From NCBI RefSeq assembly GCF_001017175.1, contig NZ_LCYG01000032.1, positions 1-64,000 of the forward strand: a stretch of DNA of 64,000 bases, given 5' to 3'. Positions 29,434-38,080 of the stretch are shown piece after piece; position 1 is the stretch's first letter; every line of letters begins with the position of its first letter. The notes below the pieces were generated by a model, which was given only the letters and a program-made list of their open reading frames with translations, was not told the DNA's origin and made no database searches. Made by a program: the position numbers and the translations under genes. The DNA comes from Microvirga vignae. Lineage in GTDB: Bacteria > Pseudomonadota > Alphaproteobacteria > Rhizobiales > Beijerinckiaceae.

Positions 29434-29655
29434 ATGAGCGATTTGGTTGTCAGGGACAGCAACGGGGCCCAGCTCAACGAGGGCGATTCCGTGCAGGTCA
29501 TCAAGGACCTGAAGGTGAAGGGCTCCTCCACGACGCTGAAACGGGGAACCGTGTTCAAGAACATCCACCTGACGGACGATGCGGAAGAGATCGAGTGCCG
29601 ATCGGCTCAGATCAAAGGTCTCGTGCTCAAGACCTGCTTCGTGAAGAAGGTTTAG
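29434..29655 (+). CDS. PhnA-domain protein (short YjdM-like)
   Basis: The 73-residue protein matches the C-terminal PhnA/YjdM domain: LVVRDSNGAQLNEGDSVQVIKDLKVKGSSTTLKRGT and IECRSAQIKGLVLKTCFVKKV. The usual N-terminal zinc ribbon is absent, so it is the single-domain form seen in alphaproteobacteria. It was once linked to phosphonates, but that role is not established. AGGAGACCGAT precedes the ATG. No phn genes are nearby. Confidence 0.88.
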   Translation: MSDLVVRDSNGAQLNEGDSVQVIKDLKVKGSSTTLKRGTVFKNIHLTDDAEEIECRSAQIKGLVLKTCFVKKV

Positions 29656-29746
29656 AACTGGTTCGTCATGGCCGCACCTGTTGCGGCCATGACGTGGAAA
29701 AGCGGATATTTCTCGATCATGCGGCGGAGCTTCACCGCGATTTCGG

Positions 29747-30280
29747 TCAGGCCGGCAGCCGCCGGTCGTATTCGCTCTTCAGGCGAGCCCAGCCGTCCCA
29801 GAACGCCTCCGGTTCCTCGCCCGCCATGCGCGCCGCCAGAATATCGAGGTGCATGTGCCAGCCGGCGCTGACGTTCAGCATCGTTGCGCGATCCGGCAGG
29901 CGGCGGTGGATCACGGTAAGCAGCACCTCGCCGCCCTGAGGCTCCAGCTCGAACGAAACGCCACCGGTGCTTCCCCAGGTGATGGCGAGCTTGCGAGGCG
30001 GATCGAGTTCGGTGATCCGGCTCTCCATTCGGTGCTCCTCCGCGAAGCCGGCAGGGCGCTGGCCAGGCGGGTTGCTGAGTTCGTCATTTCGCCAGACGAA
30101 TTCAAAGGGTGCACCCAACGTCATCTCCATATGGCCAGCTGCCAGCCACTGCCGGCGCAATTCGCTCTCCGTGAGATAGGCCCAGACGCGCTCGATAGGG
30201 CCCGGCAGCAGGCGCTGGATCGTCAATGTCGCGGGCTCTGTCAGCACACCATAGGCGTCCAAGGTCGCAAGATCAGTCAT
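29747..30280 (-). CDS. SRPBCC/AHSA1-like protein
   Basis: The 177-residue protein has the START-like AHSA1 signature: LTIQRLLPGPIERVWAYLTESELRRQWLAAGHMEMTLGAPFEFVWRNDE and later GGEVLLTVIHRRL with WHMHLDILAARMAGEEPEAFWDGW. It is encoded directly after, and overlapping by 4 bases, an ArsR regulator. That ArsR-AHSA1 pairing is a widespread two-gene unit. It may bind a small hydrophobic ligand; the ligand is unknown. Confidence 0.9.
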   Translation of the reverse strand: MTDLATLDAYGVLTEPATLTIQRLLPGPIERVWAYLTESELRRQWLAAGHMEMTLGAPFEFVWRNDELSNPPGQRPAGFAEEHRMESRITELDPPRKLAITWGSTGGVSFELEPQGGEVLLTVIHRRLPDRATMLNVSAGWHMHLDILAARMAGEEPEAFWDGWARLKSEYDRRLPA

Positions 30281-30642
30281 GGGTCGTCTCCTCTCGGGGG
30301 TGGGGTTTTGCGGGCATCCTCCTCACGGAGGAGCCGCTCCAGCACGTCCAGACGCTCGGTCCAGAAGCGTTCGTAGAAGCTCAGCCATTCATGGGCGCTC
30401 GCAAGCGGCCCAGGGGCGAGGCGGCACACGTGGGTGCGGCCGCGCACCTCGCGACGGATCAGCCCTGCATTTTCCAGCGCCTTGATGTGCTTCGAGGCGG
30501 CCGCGAGCGAAATCTCAAAGGGTTCTGCAAGCTGACTGACTGTTCGCTCTCCCCCGGCCAGTTCGCGAAGCATCCGCCGGCGCGTGGCATCGCCGAGAGC
30601 GTGAAAGACGGAGTCCAGCCGAGATGTCTGTAATTCAACCAT
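30277..30642 (-). CDS. ArsR-family repressor paired with SRPBCC gene
   Basis: About 121 residues from the ATG at 30640-30642 (MVELQTSRLDSVFHALGDATRRRML). The winged helix reads GGERTVSQLAEPFEISLAAASKHIKALENAGLIRREVRGRTHVCRL. No metal-binding Cys pairs are visible, so it is the non-metal subclass typical of AHSA1 partners. Its start codon sits inside a perfect 20-bp palindrome and a second one lies 40 bp upstream, indicating tight autorepression. Confidence 0.92.
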   Translation of the reverse strand: MVELQTSRLDSVFHALGDATRRRMLRELAGGERTVSQLAEPFEISLAAASKHIKALENAGLIRREVRGRTHVCRLAPGPLASAHEWLSFYERFWTERLDVLERLLREEDARKTPPPRGDDP

Positions 30643-30690
30643 ATGGTTGAATATAGGCGCACACTTTTGAATAGTCAACCGATTGGTTGA
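30633..30690. promoter_or_regulatory. Two palindromic operators at the arsR start
   Basis: Site 1, ATTCAACCATATGGTTGAAT (30633-30652), is a perfect 20-bp palindrome covering the start codon. Site 2, TCAACCGATTGGTTGA (30675-30690), has the same arms with an imperfect centre. Centres are 40 bp apart. Binding by the ArsR protein is inferred. Confidence 0.85.
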
Positions 30691-30707
30691 ATAATCGGCC
30701 AGAGGCC

Positions 30708-30929
30708 TCAGTAATGCGGCGGCGGGGGCTCAGGTGCGCGGGGTCCGGTCGAGCTGTCCTCGACCTCCTGGACGCGGTCTAGCAATTCGGCGAGCTGGCG
30801 CTTGAGCGCGTCGATCTTCTTCCATTGGTCGATGACGGTCTGGTTCAGGTCTTCGATGACCTGATCCTGATAGGCAACGCGCACCTCCAGGGCCTCCAAA
30901 CGAGCGTTGATGCCCTCAACGTCACTCAT
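30708..30929 (-). CDS. slyX: SlyX family protein
   Basis: The 73-residue coiled-coil protein starts at the ATG at 30927-30929 ([36 protein letters not shown]) and ends in a proline-rich tail PEPPPPHY, all typical of SlyX. Function is unknown. The start overlaps the trhO stop by 8 bases, so the genes are probably cotranscribed. A longer reading to 31037 is inside trhO and is rejected. Confidence 0.88.
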   Translation of the reverse strand: MSDVEGINARLEALEVRVAYQDQVIEDLNQTVIDQWKKIDALKRQLAELLDRVQEVEDSSTGPRAPEPPPPHY

Positions 30930-31683
30930 CGGCCGGGCTCCTGTCCTCCGGGCGTTCGACCAACCCATGGCCAAGAGACACGCGTTCGTCGAACACGAAG
31001 CAGCCGCCGTTCCACCGGCTCTCTGCTTCGGGCACATCCTCCAGATATTGCAGGATGCCGCCCTTCAAGTGGTAGACCTCCTCGAAGCCCTGGCCCAGCA
31101 TGTAGGAGCTGGCCTTCTCGCAGCGGATGCCGCCGGTGCAGAACATGGCGACCTTCTTGTGCTTGGACGGGTCGAGCTCCTTCTTCACGAAATCCTTGAA
31201 CTCGCTGAATTTCCTGATGCGCGGATCGACGGCCCCGGCGAAGGTGCCCATCTCGACCTCGAAATTATTGCGGGTGTCGAGCAGGATGACGTCCGGGCTC
31301 TCGATGAGCTTGTTCCACTCCGCAGGCGACACATAGGTGCCGACCTGCCTCGTCGGGTCCGTCTGCGGATCGCCCAGCGTCACGATCTCCTTCTTCAGGC
31401 GCACCTTCATCTTGCCGAACGGCATGTCGGAGGCTGTCGAGAACTTGAGCTCCAGATTGTCGAGGCGGCCATGGAAGAGCGGGCCTTGCTGCAGCTCGAC
31501 CACGAGGGCATCGACGCCCTCTTCCGTTCCGGCCACGGTGCCGTTGATCCCTTCTTCAGCGAGCAGGAGCGTGCCCCTGATCCCGAGATCGGCGCAGACA
31601 GCATGGAGCGGATCGCGGATGTCCCGGAAGTCGGGAAGCGAAACGAACTGATAGAGAGCGGCAACTTTGTACGTCATGGCCAT
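30922..31683 (-). CDS. trhO: tRNA uridine(34) hydroxylase TrhO (YceA), rhodanese-domain
   Basis: The 253-residue protein has an N-terminal acylphosphatase-like domain (about 1-100, with [16 protein letters not shown]) and a rhodanese domain with the loop [17 protein letters not shown]. It ends with a [15 protein letters not shown] motif. This is the TrhO/YceA pattern; the enzyme installs 5-hydroxyuridine at the tRNA wobble position using O2. Start at 31683 or the Met two codons on (31677); both are possible. Confidence 0.93.
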   Translation of the reverse strand: MAMTYKVAALYQFVSLPDFRDIRDPLHAVCADLGIRGTLLLAEEGINGTVAGTEEGVDALVVELQQGPLFHGRLDNLELKFSTASDMPFGKMKVRLKKEIVTLGDPQTDPTRQVGTYVSPAEWNKLIESPDVILLDTRNNFEVEMGTFAGAVDPRIRKFSEFKDFVKKELDPSKHKKVAMFCTGGIRCEKASSYMLGQGFEEVYHLKGGILQYLEDVPEAESRWNGGCFVFDERVSLGHGLVERPEDRSPADE

Positions 31684-31754
31684 TCTCTACCAGCAGGCGG
31701 CTATTTGGAAAACCCGCTCCAACGGTGCTTGGTGTCGCTCTCTCCTCTTCCGTC

Positions 31755-31862
31755 ATGGCCGTCCCCGGACTCGATCCGAGGATCAGTCCCGGCCATCCAC
31801 GTCTTGGAAGCGCCGCGCCAGAAAGACGTGGATCACCGACACAAGGCCGGGGATGACGTGAG
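31755..31862. repeat. Dispersed palindromic element between trhO and the amidase gene
   Basis: The outer arms CGTCATggCCGTCCCCGG and CCGGGGATGACG can pair, and an inner perfect 11-bp stem ATCCACGTCTT (31795-31805) pairs with AAGACGTGGAT (31823-31833). The phrases 'GGCCATCCACGTCTT' and 'CACAAGGCCGGGGATGACG' resemble a repeat I remember as frequent in Rhizobiales intergenic DNA. Only one copy is seen here and it is unrelated to the 22.9/54.5 kb repeat. Confidence 0.65.
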
Positions 31863-31881
31863 AGGTTACATCGCGTCGTTT

Positions 31882-33291
31882 CTAGAGCTTCGGCCAGGGC
31901 CGCCTGTCGGGGCACTTCTTCTCCCAGGCATGGGAGAGCCGCAGCACGCCAAGGTCATCGAAGCGCCGGCCGATGATCTGCAGCCCAATCGGCAGTCCCG
32001 CTTTCGTGAAGCCTGCATTCACCGAGGCTGCCGGCTGGTCGGACATGTTGAAGGCCACGGTATAGCCGATATGCTCGAACGGCTTTTCGGGATCATGGAT
32101 CGGTGAAGCAAGCTCCGCCTCATAGGCCACATTGGGAGCGACCGGCGAGAGCACGAAATCGAAGCGGTGAGTGGCGGCAACCGCCGCGTGGCGCATCACC
32201 ATCATCTGGTTCATGCCGCTATACACCTGAGCCCCCGAGAGGTTCTTTCCGCCCTCGGCCCATTGCAGGATGTACGGCAACACCCGCGCGCGCTCCTCTT
32301 CACTCAAGCCGCCTATATCCATCCACGCACGCTGGCGCCAGAAGTCGTCGAGACCGTCCAGCATTTCGCGGGTGATGAAGGGCTTCACCTCCTCGATCGC
32401 TGCCCCCGCATGCTCAAAGATTTTCGCGGCTTTCTCCACGGCTGCGCGAATTTCAGGATCGAGAGGCGACCCAACGCCCGCCTCCATCATGACACCGATC
32501 TTGAGCCCCCTGATGTCGATGTCGAGGTCGAGCCAGGGCCAATCCCCATATGGCAGACTCATCGGATCACGCGCATCAGGCCGCGTCAGGCTCATCATCA
32601 TCAGCGCGGCATCGCGCACGCTGCGCGTCATCGGGCCTGCCACGCGTCCGTAATAAGTCGGGTCGATGGGAATGCGGCCGAAGCTCGGTTTCAATCCGAA
32701 CACGCCACACCACGCAGCCGGCAATCGAATGGAGCCGCCGATATCCGTGCCGATATGGAAGGGACCATAACCGGCGGCTGCCGCAGCACCCGCCCCCGCC
32801 GAGCTACCGCCTGGATTCTTGGACAGATCCCACGGATTGCGAGCGAGCGGATGGAAGCTCGACAGGCCGGATGAGAGCATGCCGTAATCCGGCATCGTGG
32901 TCTTGGCGAGAATGACGACACCGTCCTCGCGCAGGCGCGCGGCGGGCGGCGCATCTTCGGTCGCTGGCGTCAGCGGGCGCGCCGCCGTACCAAGCGGCAC
33001 GGGTGTGCCCTTGGTCGCGATGTTTTCCTTGATGGTTGCGGGGATTCCGTCGAGCGCCCTCCCCCCGCCTTTCATCCAACGCTGTTCGGATTCTCGAGCG
33101 CTCGTGATCGCAGCATCAGGATCGTAGGCATAAAGCGCCTGCAAGCGTGGCTCATAAGCTTCGATGCGTGCAATGACAGCCTTCGTGACATCGACCGGCG
33201 AGACTGTCCTGCGGGAATAAGCCTCCAGCAGGTCCGAAGCCGACCAATCGGCCAGATCCGCCGGCAATTGAGGGGATGGTTGTGCGCTCAC
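31882..33291 (-). CDS. Amidase signature family hydrolase
   Basis: About 469 residues from a GTG at 33289-33291 (VSAQPSPQLP); the open frame to 33384 has an implausible Cys/Trp-rich leader. The Ser-cisSer-Lys triad is visible: Lys in ATIKENIATKG, cis-Ser in NPGGSSAGAGAAAAAGYGP and nucleophile Ser in GTDIGGSIRLPAAWCGVFGLKPS. It belongs with GatA-like cytoplasmic amidases. Substrate cannot be read from sequence, and the absence of gatB/gatC argues against a GatA role. It stands alone. Confidence 0.9.
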   Translation of the reverse strand: MSAQPSPQLPADLADWSASDLLEAYSRRTVSPVDVTKAVIARIEAYEPRLQALYAYDPDAAITSARESEQRWMKGGGRALDGIPATIKENIATKGTPVPLGTAARPLTPATEDAPPAARLREDGVVILAKTTMPDYGMLSSGLSSFHPLARNPWDLSKNPGGSSAGAGAAAAAGYGPFHIGTDIGGSIRLPAAWCGVFGLKPSFGRIPIDPTYYGRVAGPMTRSVRDAALMMMSLTRPDARDPMSLPYGDWPWLDLDIDIRGLKIGVMMEAGVGSPLDPEIRAAVEKAAKIFEHAGAAIEEVKPFITREMLDGLDDFWRQRAWMDIGGLSEEERARVLPYILQWAEGGKNLSGAQVYSGMNQMMVMRHAAVAATHRFDFVLSPVAPNVAYEAELASPIHDPEKPFEHIGYTVAFNMSDQPAASVNAGFTKAGLPIGLQIIGRRFDDLGVLRLSHAWEKKCPDRRPWPKL

Positions 33292-33626
33292 CTGAATGGC
33301 CCCGATGCAACATGGATTCGCTTTGGACCATGCTGCGCTATCCCCTTCGTTACGTAAACAGGGGTAGTCCCAAAGCCAGCTCATAGTGTCAGCTCACCGG
33401 CACCGTGAGCTATCCGATAGCAGCCGATACCTCTTTCGGACCACTCTCGAACGAGGAAAGTTGTCAACCTCTTTCACGCGTGAGTGTTTTTACACACAGA
33501 TTGAAGCTGAAAGGCTGTTTACAACGGTCATGATACACGTTGACCACCTGAAGTTGCACGGCCATCTTGTACATAGATCAGGGCCTGATCGGGTTTGGAC
33601 ATCTGCGCGGATCGGTACACCTTGCC

Positions 33627-34358
33627 ATGCAGCATGGTTTTAAGGCGATCACCCATCGGAAGAACCGGCTCCTGGCCGCACTGGAGCTTGAAGATTTCAG
33701 CGTCTTGGAGCCTGATCTTGAAGTCGTCGAATTGCCGAGAGGCAAAGTCGTTTACGAGGTCGGCGAGGCCGTTCGCTTTACTTACTTTCCGCACAACACC
33801 ATCGTGTCGCTCACTACCGTCCTGGAGAATGGCGGCTCGGTCGAGATGGCGGTGTTCGGGCGCGAATCCATGTTCGGCTTCGTCAGCGCGCTCGTCACGC
33901 GGCAATCATTCGGGCGTTATGTTACGCAATTCTCGGGCACGGCCTCGCGAATACCAGTCGAGAAATTGAATGAAGCGGCCGGCCAGCGCCCAAATATCCG
34001 CCAGATAATTTTGAGGTTTACGGAAGCGTTGATGGCACAGACCCTACAGACGGTTGCCTGCAACGCCGTACATAGCGTGGAAGCTCGCTGTTGCCGCTGG
34101 ATCCTGAGCACGCGTGATCGTGTTGATCGCGATGCGCTGCCCCTCACGCATGAAACTCTCGCCGAGATGCTGGGCGTGCAACGTTCCACGGTCAGCAGCG
34201 TGACTCGTGTTCTGCAGATTGCCGGTCTGATCAATCAGGGCCGAGGCGTCATCACGATCACCGACCGCGCTGGCCTCGAAGAGATGTCGTGCGAATGCTA
34301 CAGAGCGATTCGCAGAAGTTTCGAACGGCTTCTCCCCGCCACTTACGATAGAGACTAA
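33627..34358 (+). CDS. Crp/Fnr-family transcription regulator
   Basis: About 243 residues from the ATG at 33627. The cyclic-nucleotide-binding-like beta roll spans about residues 15-135 (LPRGKVVYEVGEAVRFTYFPHNTIVSLTTV). A long dimer helix follows, then the HTH LPLTHETLAEMLGVQRSTVSSVTRVLQIAGLINQGRGVITI. No N-terminal Cys cluster is present, so it is not an FNR-type iron-sulfur sensor; Cys occur near ARCCRW and SCECY. Arg residues of the cAMP site are not clear, so the ligand is unknown. The 5' region contains GTGTTTTTACACAC, a possible regulatory dyad. Confidence 0.88.
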   Translation: MQHGFKAITHRKNRLLAALELEDFSVLEPDLEVVELPRGKVVYEVGEAVRFTYFPHNTIVSLTTVLENGGSVEMAVFGRESMFGFVSALVTRQSFGRYVTQFSGTASRIPVEKLNEAAGQRPNIRQIILRFTEALMAQTLQTVACNAVHSVEARCCRWILSTRDRVDRDALPLTHETLAEMLGVQRSTVSSVTRVLQIAGLINQGRGVITITDRAGLEEMSCECYRAIRRSFERLLPATYDRD

Positions 34359-34529
34359 CAAGCCTTCTTCGGCCTGGCGCTCTCCAGGAAAGCAGGAATT
34401 CAAAATTCGAGCCGCCAATGTGAGAGGAATGCAAAATCTTTTTGCAGCTTTGTCGGATACCCAACAGACGGAGTAACCCTAGGTCATTATCGTCGGAGGT
34501 GTTAACGCAAAGTTAATGCGAGGCCGCGA

Positions 34530-34811
34530 ATGGATGATACTGAATTCCATAACGATAAACCTCCGGGCGATTTGAAATCCGCCCAAATGTACTCTCCTAA
34601 CACCAAGCCTTTACTTCAGTCCCTCCTATCGACCCTGGCCGATATCGACTTCGAATACGAGCAAGCCAAGGACAAGATCAGCAAGAGTTCGCCGGATCTA
34701 AACCTGAAGATCCGAGTTCTTGAGAAGCTGAAGGCGCAACATCAGGAACGGCGGACACCCTATATTCAGCAATTGGCTATTCTGCAGGAGCGCATGATAT
34801 CACCCAGGTAA
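34530..34811 (+). CDS. Small hypothetical protein, helical
   Basis: The 93-residue product begins MDDTEFHNDKPPGDLKSAQ. It then has a charged helical segment LLSTLADIDFEYEQAKDKISKSSPDLNLKIRVLEKLKAQHQERRTPYIQQLAILQERM, likely coiled-coil. I do not recognise the family. Codon use looks protein-like and no better frame competes, but the base composition is more AT-rich than neighbours. Found between a Crp/Fnr regulator and another unknown. Moderate confidence that it is real. Confidence 0.5.
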   Translation: MDDTEFHNDKPPGDLKSAQMYSPNTKPLLQSLLSTLADIDFEYEQAKDKISKSSPDLNLKIRVLEKLKAQHQERRTPYIQQLAILQERMISPR

Positions 34812-34971
34812 GAACGGCGAGCAATACGACTAAATGAATACAAGTACAGAGTCAGAATTCATAATTTCATAACGAAAGCGACTCTTCGGGGCTAAAAGTA
34901 AAGCATCGGGTCATGGGCATTCCACCCACAGATCTGAGCCTGTTTTCCGACCTCCTTGAGGGAATGAGCCA

Positions 34972-35400
34972 ATGACCGAAGAAGAAATTGAGATCGTCGC
35001 GGAAGAACTTGCGAAAATCGGTGGCGTCTCCTGGTATCCGGGACGCGAGAAGGGAACCCTGATGCGGGTGGTCTCCGACCGCTATCGGGATCGGGCCCGT
35101 GTGGCCATCGAGGCGCTCGACCGCTACCGGGCCAGCAAAAAGGCCTCCCTTGTTCAGGATAACGGCCACCGCGAGCCCCATACGCCTTATGCGGGCTCCA
35201 ATGACGAGATCAGGCCGGGCAGCACGGTGGTTTATCGCCCTCCGGGTGACCGTCGGGCCTATCCGTGCCGCGTCGTAGAGATCGAAGGCAGCCGTGCCTA
35301 TTTGGCTCCCATCCTGCGGGCCTGCACGGATTGGGTTTCGATCGAATACCTGACCCCCCAGGGTGACGTTCAACAATTCAGCGCGCGGGACAAGAATTAA
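34972..35400 (+). CDS. Hypothetical protein, two-part (helical head, SH3-like tail)
   Basis: The 142-residue protein starts MTEEEIEIVAEELAKIGGVSWYPGREKGTLMRVVSDRYRDRARVAIEALDRYR. After a polar linker comes a beta-rich part: IRPGSTVVYRPPGDRRAYPCRVVEIEGSRAYLAPI...DWVSIEYL. The tail could be a small SH3-like barrel. I do not know the family. The ATG has a modest ribosome site (GAGGGAATGAGCC). A terminator-like hairpin follows 15 bases after the stop. Probably real. Confidence 0.75.
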   Translation: MTEEEIEIVAEELAKIGGVSWYPGREKGTLMRVVSDRYRDRARVAIEALDRYRASKKASLVQDNGHREPHTPYAGSNDEIRPGSTVVYRPPGDRRAYPCRVVEIEGSRAYLAPILRACTDWVSIEYLTPQGDVQQFSARDKN

Positions 35401-35414
35401 GGCGCAAACCAAGT

Positions 35415-35450
35415 AGCTTCCGGCGTGAGGGCTCATTCCCGCCGGAAGCT
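35415..35450. terminator. Hairpin between the hypothetical gene and the Lrp gene
   Basis: An 11-bp stem AGCTTCCGGCG (35415-35425) pairs with CGCCGGAAGCT (35440-35450), followed by GTCTTCTTG. It lies between convergent genes and is likely a terminator for one or both. Confidence 0.75.
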
Positions 35451-35471
35451 GTCTTCTTGCAAAGCTCGTGG

Positions 35472-35909
35472 TCACAGCCGAGCACGGGTGCTACGCGGGG
35501 TCGCCAAGAGCAGATTGGTTTCCGAGGCTATCACGCCGGGAATCAGGCGAATGCGTCTCAAGATGCCATCGAAATCGGACAGATTGGCCGCGCCGAGTTC
35601 GACGATGAGATCCCATTTCCCGTTCGTGGTGTGAATGGCGCTGACCTCTGGAAAACCGCCCAAAGCATCGACCACCCGATCTGCGGCACGCCCCTCCACC
35701 TCGATCAGCATGATGCCGCGCACGGGCAGCGAAACCGCATCCGCCCTCAGGATCACCGTATAGCCCACGATATCACCCGAACGCTCCAGGCGTTCCATCC
35801 GCGAACGCACCGTGGCGCGGGAGACATCCAGTTCAAGGGCGAGGTCGGACACACTACGACGCCCATTGTGGCGCAAAAGCGTAACGAGGCGCTGGTCGAG
35901 ATCGTCCAT
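35472..35909 (-). CDS. Lrp/AsnC-family regulator, probably of arginase/OCD
   Basis: About 145 residues from the ATG at 35907-35909 (MDDLDQRLVTLL). The N-terminal HTH reads RRSVSDLALELDVSRATVRSRMERLERSGDIVGYTV; the C-terminal RAM domain contains VSAIHTTNGKWDLIVELG. It is divergent from arginase. An inverted repeat CACTTTGG...CCAAAGTG lies over its start. Regulators in this position typically activate arginine/ornithine catabolism in response to the amino acid; that role is inference from context. Confidence 0.87.
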   Translation of the reverse strand: MDDLDQRLVTLLRHNGRRSVSDLALELDVSRATVRSRMERLERSGDIVGYTVILRADAVSLPVRGIMLIEVEGRAADRVVDALGGFPEVSAIHTTNGKWDLIVELGAANLSDFDGILRRIRLIPGVIASETNLLLATPRSTRARL

Positions 35910-35915
35910 AATTCT

Positions 35916-35944
35916 CACTTTGGAACGGCAGATGAACCAAAGTG
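35916..35944. promoter_or_regulatory. Inverted repeat in the Lrp/arginase divergent promoter
   Basis: CACTTTGG (35916-35923) and CCAAAGTG (35937-35944) form a perfect 8-bp inverted repeat with a 13-base spacer. A weaker ATTTG...CAAAT pair lies at 35962-35986, closer to the arginase start. Lrp-type regulators often bind such paired sites. Assignment to the adjacent Lrp protein is inference. Confidence 0.6.
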
Positions 35945-36033
35945 GTCAATCATCTTGCTCTATTTGTCAAACTATACTGTTCAAATCGCCAAGGCCCTCG
36001 CCTAGCTTGGTACTCCTGATCTGGAGATAACGA

Positions 36034-36987
36034 ATGACGCAGAAGCCCTGCATTCTCTTTGGAGTGCCCGTTCAGGAAGGCGCCGGCCGGCTTGGCTGCG
36101 ATATGGGCCCTAGCGCCTTTCGCACGGCTGGTCTGGCGACGGAGCTGATCAATCTGGGCTACGCGGTCGAAGACCGCGGCAATGTCGTGCCCGCGCCGCT
36201 GCGTGAGCTGCGCCATGAGAACGGGGCCATCAAGGCGCTGTCGGAGACAGTCGCATGGACCGAGGCCATTGCCGAGGCAGCCTACAGGGTGAGCGGTGAA
36301 GGCATGCCGATCTTCCTAGGGGGCGACCACAGCCTCTCCGCCGGCTCGATGACAGGCCTTGCCCGCCGCGCGGCGGAGGAAGGCCGCGAGTTCTTCGTGC
36401 TGTGGCTCGACTCGCACCCGGACTTCCACACCCTCGAGACGACGACCAGCGGCAACCTGCATGGCGTGCCCATGGCCTATGCCACAGGGCGTGACGGCTT
36501 CGAAGGCTACTTCCCCAAAATTCACGCACCGATCAGGCCTGAAAATGTCTGCATGATGGGCATCCGCAGTGTCGATCCGGCCGAGCGCAAGGCGCTCGCG
36601 ACAGCAGGCGTGACGATCCACGACATGCGCGCCATCGACGAGAATGGCGTTGCGCCCCTGCTCGATGCGTTTCTCAAGCGCGTCGCGGAGGCCGACGGCA
36701 TTCTTCACGTGAGCCTCGACGTGGACTTCCTCGATCCTGGCATCGCGCCGGGCGTCGGCACGACGGTGCCCGGCGGCGCCACCTTCCGCGAGGCGCACCT
36801 CATCATGGAGATGCTGCACGACAGTGGCCTCGTGAGAAGCCTCGATCTCGTCGAACTCAACCCCTTCCTGGATGAGCGCGGCCGCACGGCTCTGCTCATG
36901 GTCGATCTCGCCTCGAGCCTCATGGGCCGCCGCGTCCTCGACCGCCCGACCCAGAGCTACCGCCACACTCCCAAAGTGACGTCATGA
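36034..36987 (+). CDS. rocF: Arginase
   Basis: The 317-residue binuclear-manganese enzyme hydrolyses L-arginine to ornithine and urea. The family blocks are present: [20 protein letters not shown] (DAHxD variant with Ser for Ala) and [22 protein letters not shown]. Length is typical (about 300). The start ATG follows GGAGATAACG. It overlaps ornithine cyclodeaminase by 4 bases, and together they convert arginine to proline plus ammonia and urea. Urease genes are not in the window. Agmatinase is the main alternative, but the pairing with OCD favours arginase. Confidence 0.9.
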   Translation: MTQKPCILFGVPVQEGAGRLGCDMGPSAFRTAGLATELINLGYAVEDRGNVVPAPLRELRHENGAIKALSETVAWTEAIAEAAYRVSGEGMPIFLGGDHSLSAGSMTGLARRAAEEGREFFVLWLDSHPDFHTLETTTSGNLHGVPMAYATGRDGFEGYFPKIHAPIRPENVCMMGIRSVDPAERKALATAGVTIHDMRAIDENGVAPLLDAFLKRVAEADGILHVSLDVDFLDPGIAPGVGTTVPGGATFREAHLIMEMLHDSGLVRSLDLVELNPFLDERGRTALLMVDLASSLMGRRVLDRPTQSYRHTPKVTS

Positions 36988-38042
36988 TTCCGAAACTCAA
37001 CATCGTCCCCTTCGTCAGTGTCGATCACATGATGAAGCTCGTTCTCGCCGTCGGCGTGGAGCGCTTCCTGATCGAACTGGCCGAGTCCATCGAAACCGAT
37101 TTCCGCCGCTGGGAGCTGTTCGACAAGACCCCGCGCGTGGCCTCGCACAGCCGCGAGGGCGTGATCGAGCTGATGCCCACCAGCGACGGCGAGGTTTATG
37201 GCTTCAAGTATGTGAACGGGCATCCGAAGAACACGCGCGAGGGACGCCAGACCGTAACGGCCTTCGGCGTGCTGGCAGATGTGGGAACAGGCTATCCCGT
37301 GCTGCTCACGGAGATGACCATCCTTACGGCGCTTCGCACCGCCGCGACCTCGGCTGTGGCCGCCAAGTACCTCGCGCCGAAGAATGCGCGCACCATGGCC
37401 ATCATCGGCAATGGCGCGCAGGCAGAGTTCCAGGCCATGGCCTTCAAGGCACTTCTCGGCATCGACAAGCTGCGGCTCTACGATATCGACCGGACGGCGA
37501 GCACGAAATGCGTGCGCAATCTCGCAGGCCACGGCTTCGACATGACGATCTGCAGCACCATCGAGGAAGCGATGGAGGGCGCCGAGATCGTCACGACCGT
37601 CACCGCCGACAAGCAGAATGCCACGATCCTCACCGACAACATGGTCGGCTCAGGCCTGCACATCAACGCGGTCGGCGGCGACTGCCCGGGCAAAACGGAG
37701 CTCCACGCCGACATCCTGAAGCGCTCCGATATCTTCGTGGAATATCCGCCGCAGACGCGCATCGAAGGCGAGATCCAGCAGCTCGCGCCCGACCACCCCG
37801 TCATGGAGTTGTGGCGCGTGATCGCAGGCCAGGAGACAGGCCGCGCGAACGAGAGGCAGATCACGCTGTTCGACTCCGTGGGCTTCGCCATCGAGGACTT
37901 CTCGGCTCTGCGCTACGTGAAGCGGCAGATCGAGCAGACCGGTCTTTACGAGGAGCTCGATCTCCTCGCGGATCCGGACGATCCGCGCGATCTCTTCGGC
38001 ATGCTGCTTCGCGCGGCGGTCGCAGCTCCGACCGCCGCTTGA
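36984..38042 (+). CDS. Ornithine cyclodeaminase
   Basis: The 352-residue NAD-dependent enzyme converts L-ornithine to L-proline and ammonia. It shows VSVDHMMKLV at the N-terminus, then GFKYVNGHPKNTREGRQTVTAFGVLAD, LTEMTILTALRTAATSAVAAKYLAPKNARTMAIIGNGAQAEFQ (Rossmann part) and VGGDCPGKTELHADIL. This matches bacterial OCD rather than mu-crystallin or alanine dehydrogenase relatives. It is translationally coupled to arginase and ends at a strong bidirectional terminator. Confidence 0.92.
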   Translation: MIPKLNIVPFVSVDHMMKLVLAVGVERFLIELAESIETDFRRWELFDKTPRVASHSREGVIELMPTSDGEVYGFKYVNGHPKNTREGRQTVTAFGVLADVGTGYPVLLTEMTILTALRTAATSAVAAKYLAPKNARTMAIIGNGAQAEFQAMAFKALLGIDKLRLYDIDRTASTKCVRNLAGHGFDMTICSTIEEAMEGAEIVTTVTADKQNATILTDNMVGSGLHINAVGGDCPGKTELHADILKRSDIFVEYPPQTRIEGEIQQLAPDHPVMELWRVIAGQETGRANERQITLFDSVGFAIEDFSALRYVKRQIEQTGLYEELDLLADPDDPRDLFGMLLRAAVAAPTAA

Positions 38043-38046
38043 AGAG

Positions 38047-38077
38047 AAAGGGCCTGATCGACGATCAGGCCCTTTTC
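38047..38077. terminator. Bidirectional terminator between OCD and DadA
   Basis: A stem AAAGGGCCTGATCG (38047-38060) pairs with CGATCAGGCCCTTT (38062-38075), with TTTT after it on the plus strand and CTTT on the minus strand. It separates the convergent catabolic transcripts. Confidence 0.92.
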
Positions 38078-38080
38078 ATT

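Noticed and set aside
33385..33626. Possible FNR box upstream of the Crp/Fnr gene
   Set aside because: GTGTTTTTACACAC is a short dyad but does not match TTGAN6TCAA; not called as a site.
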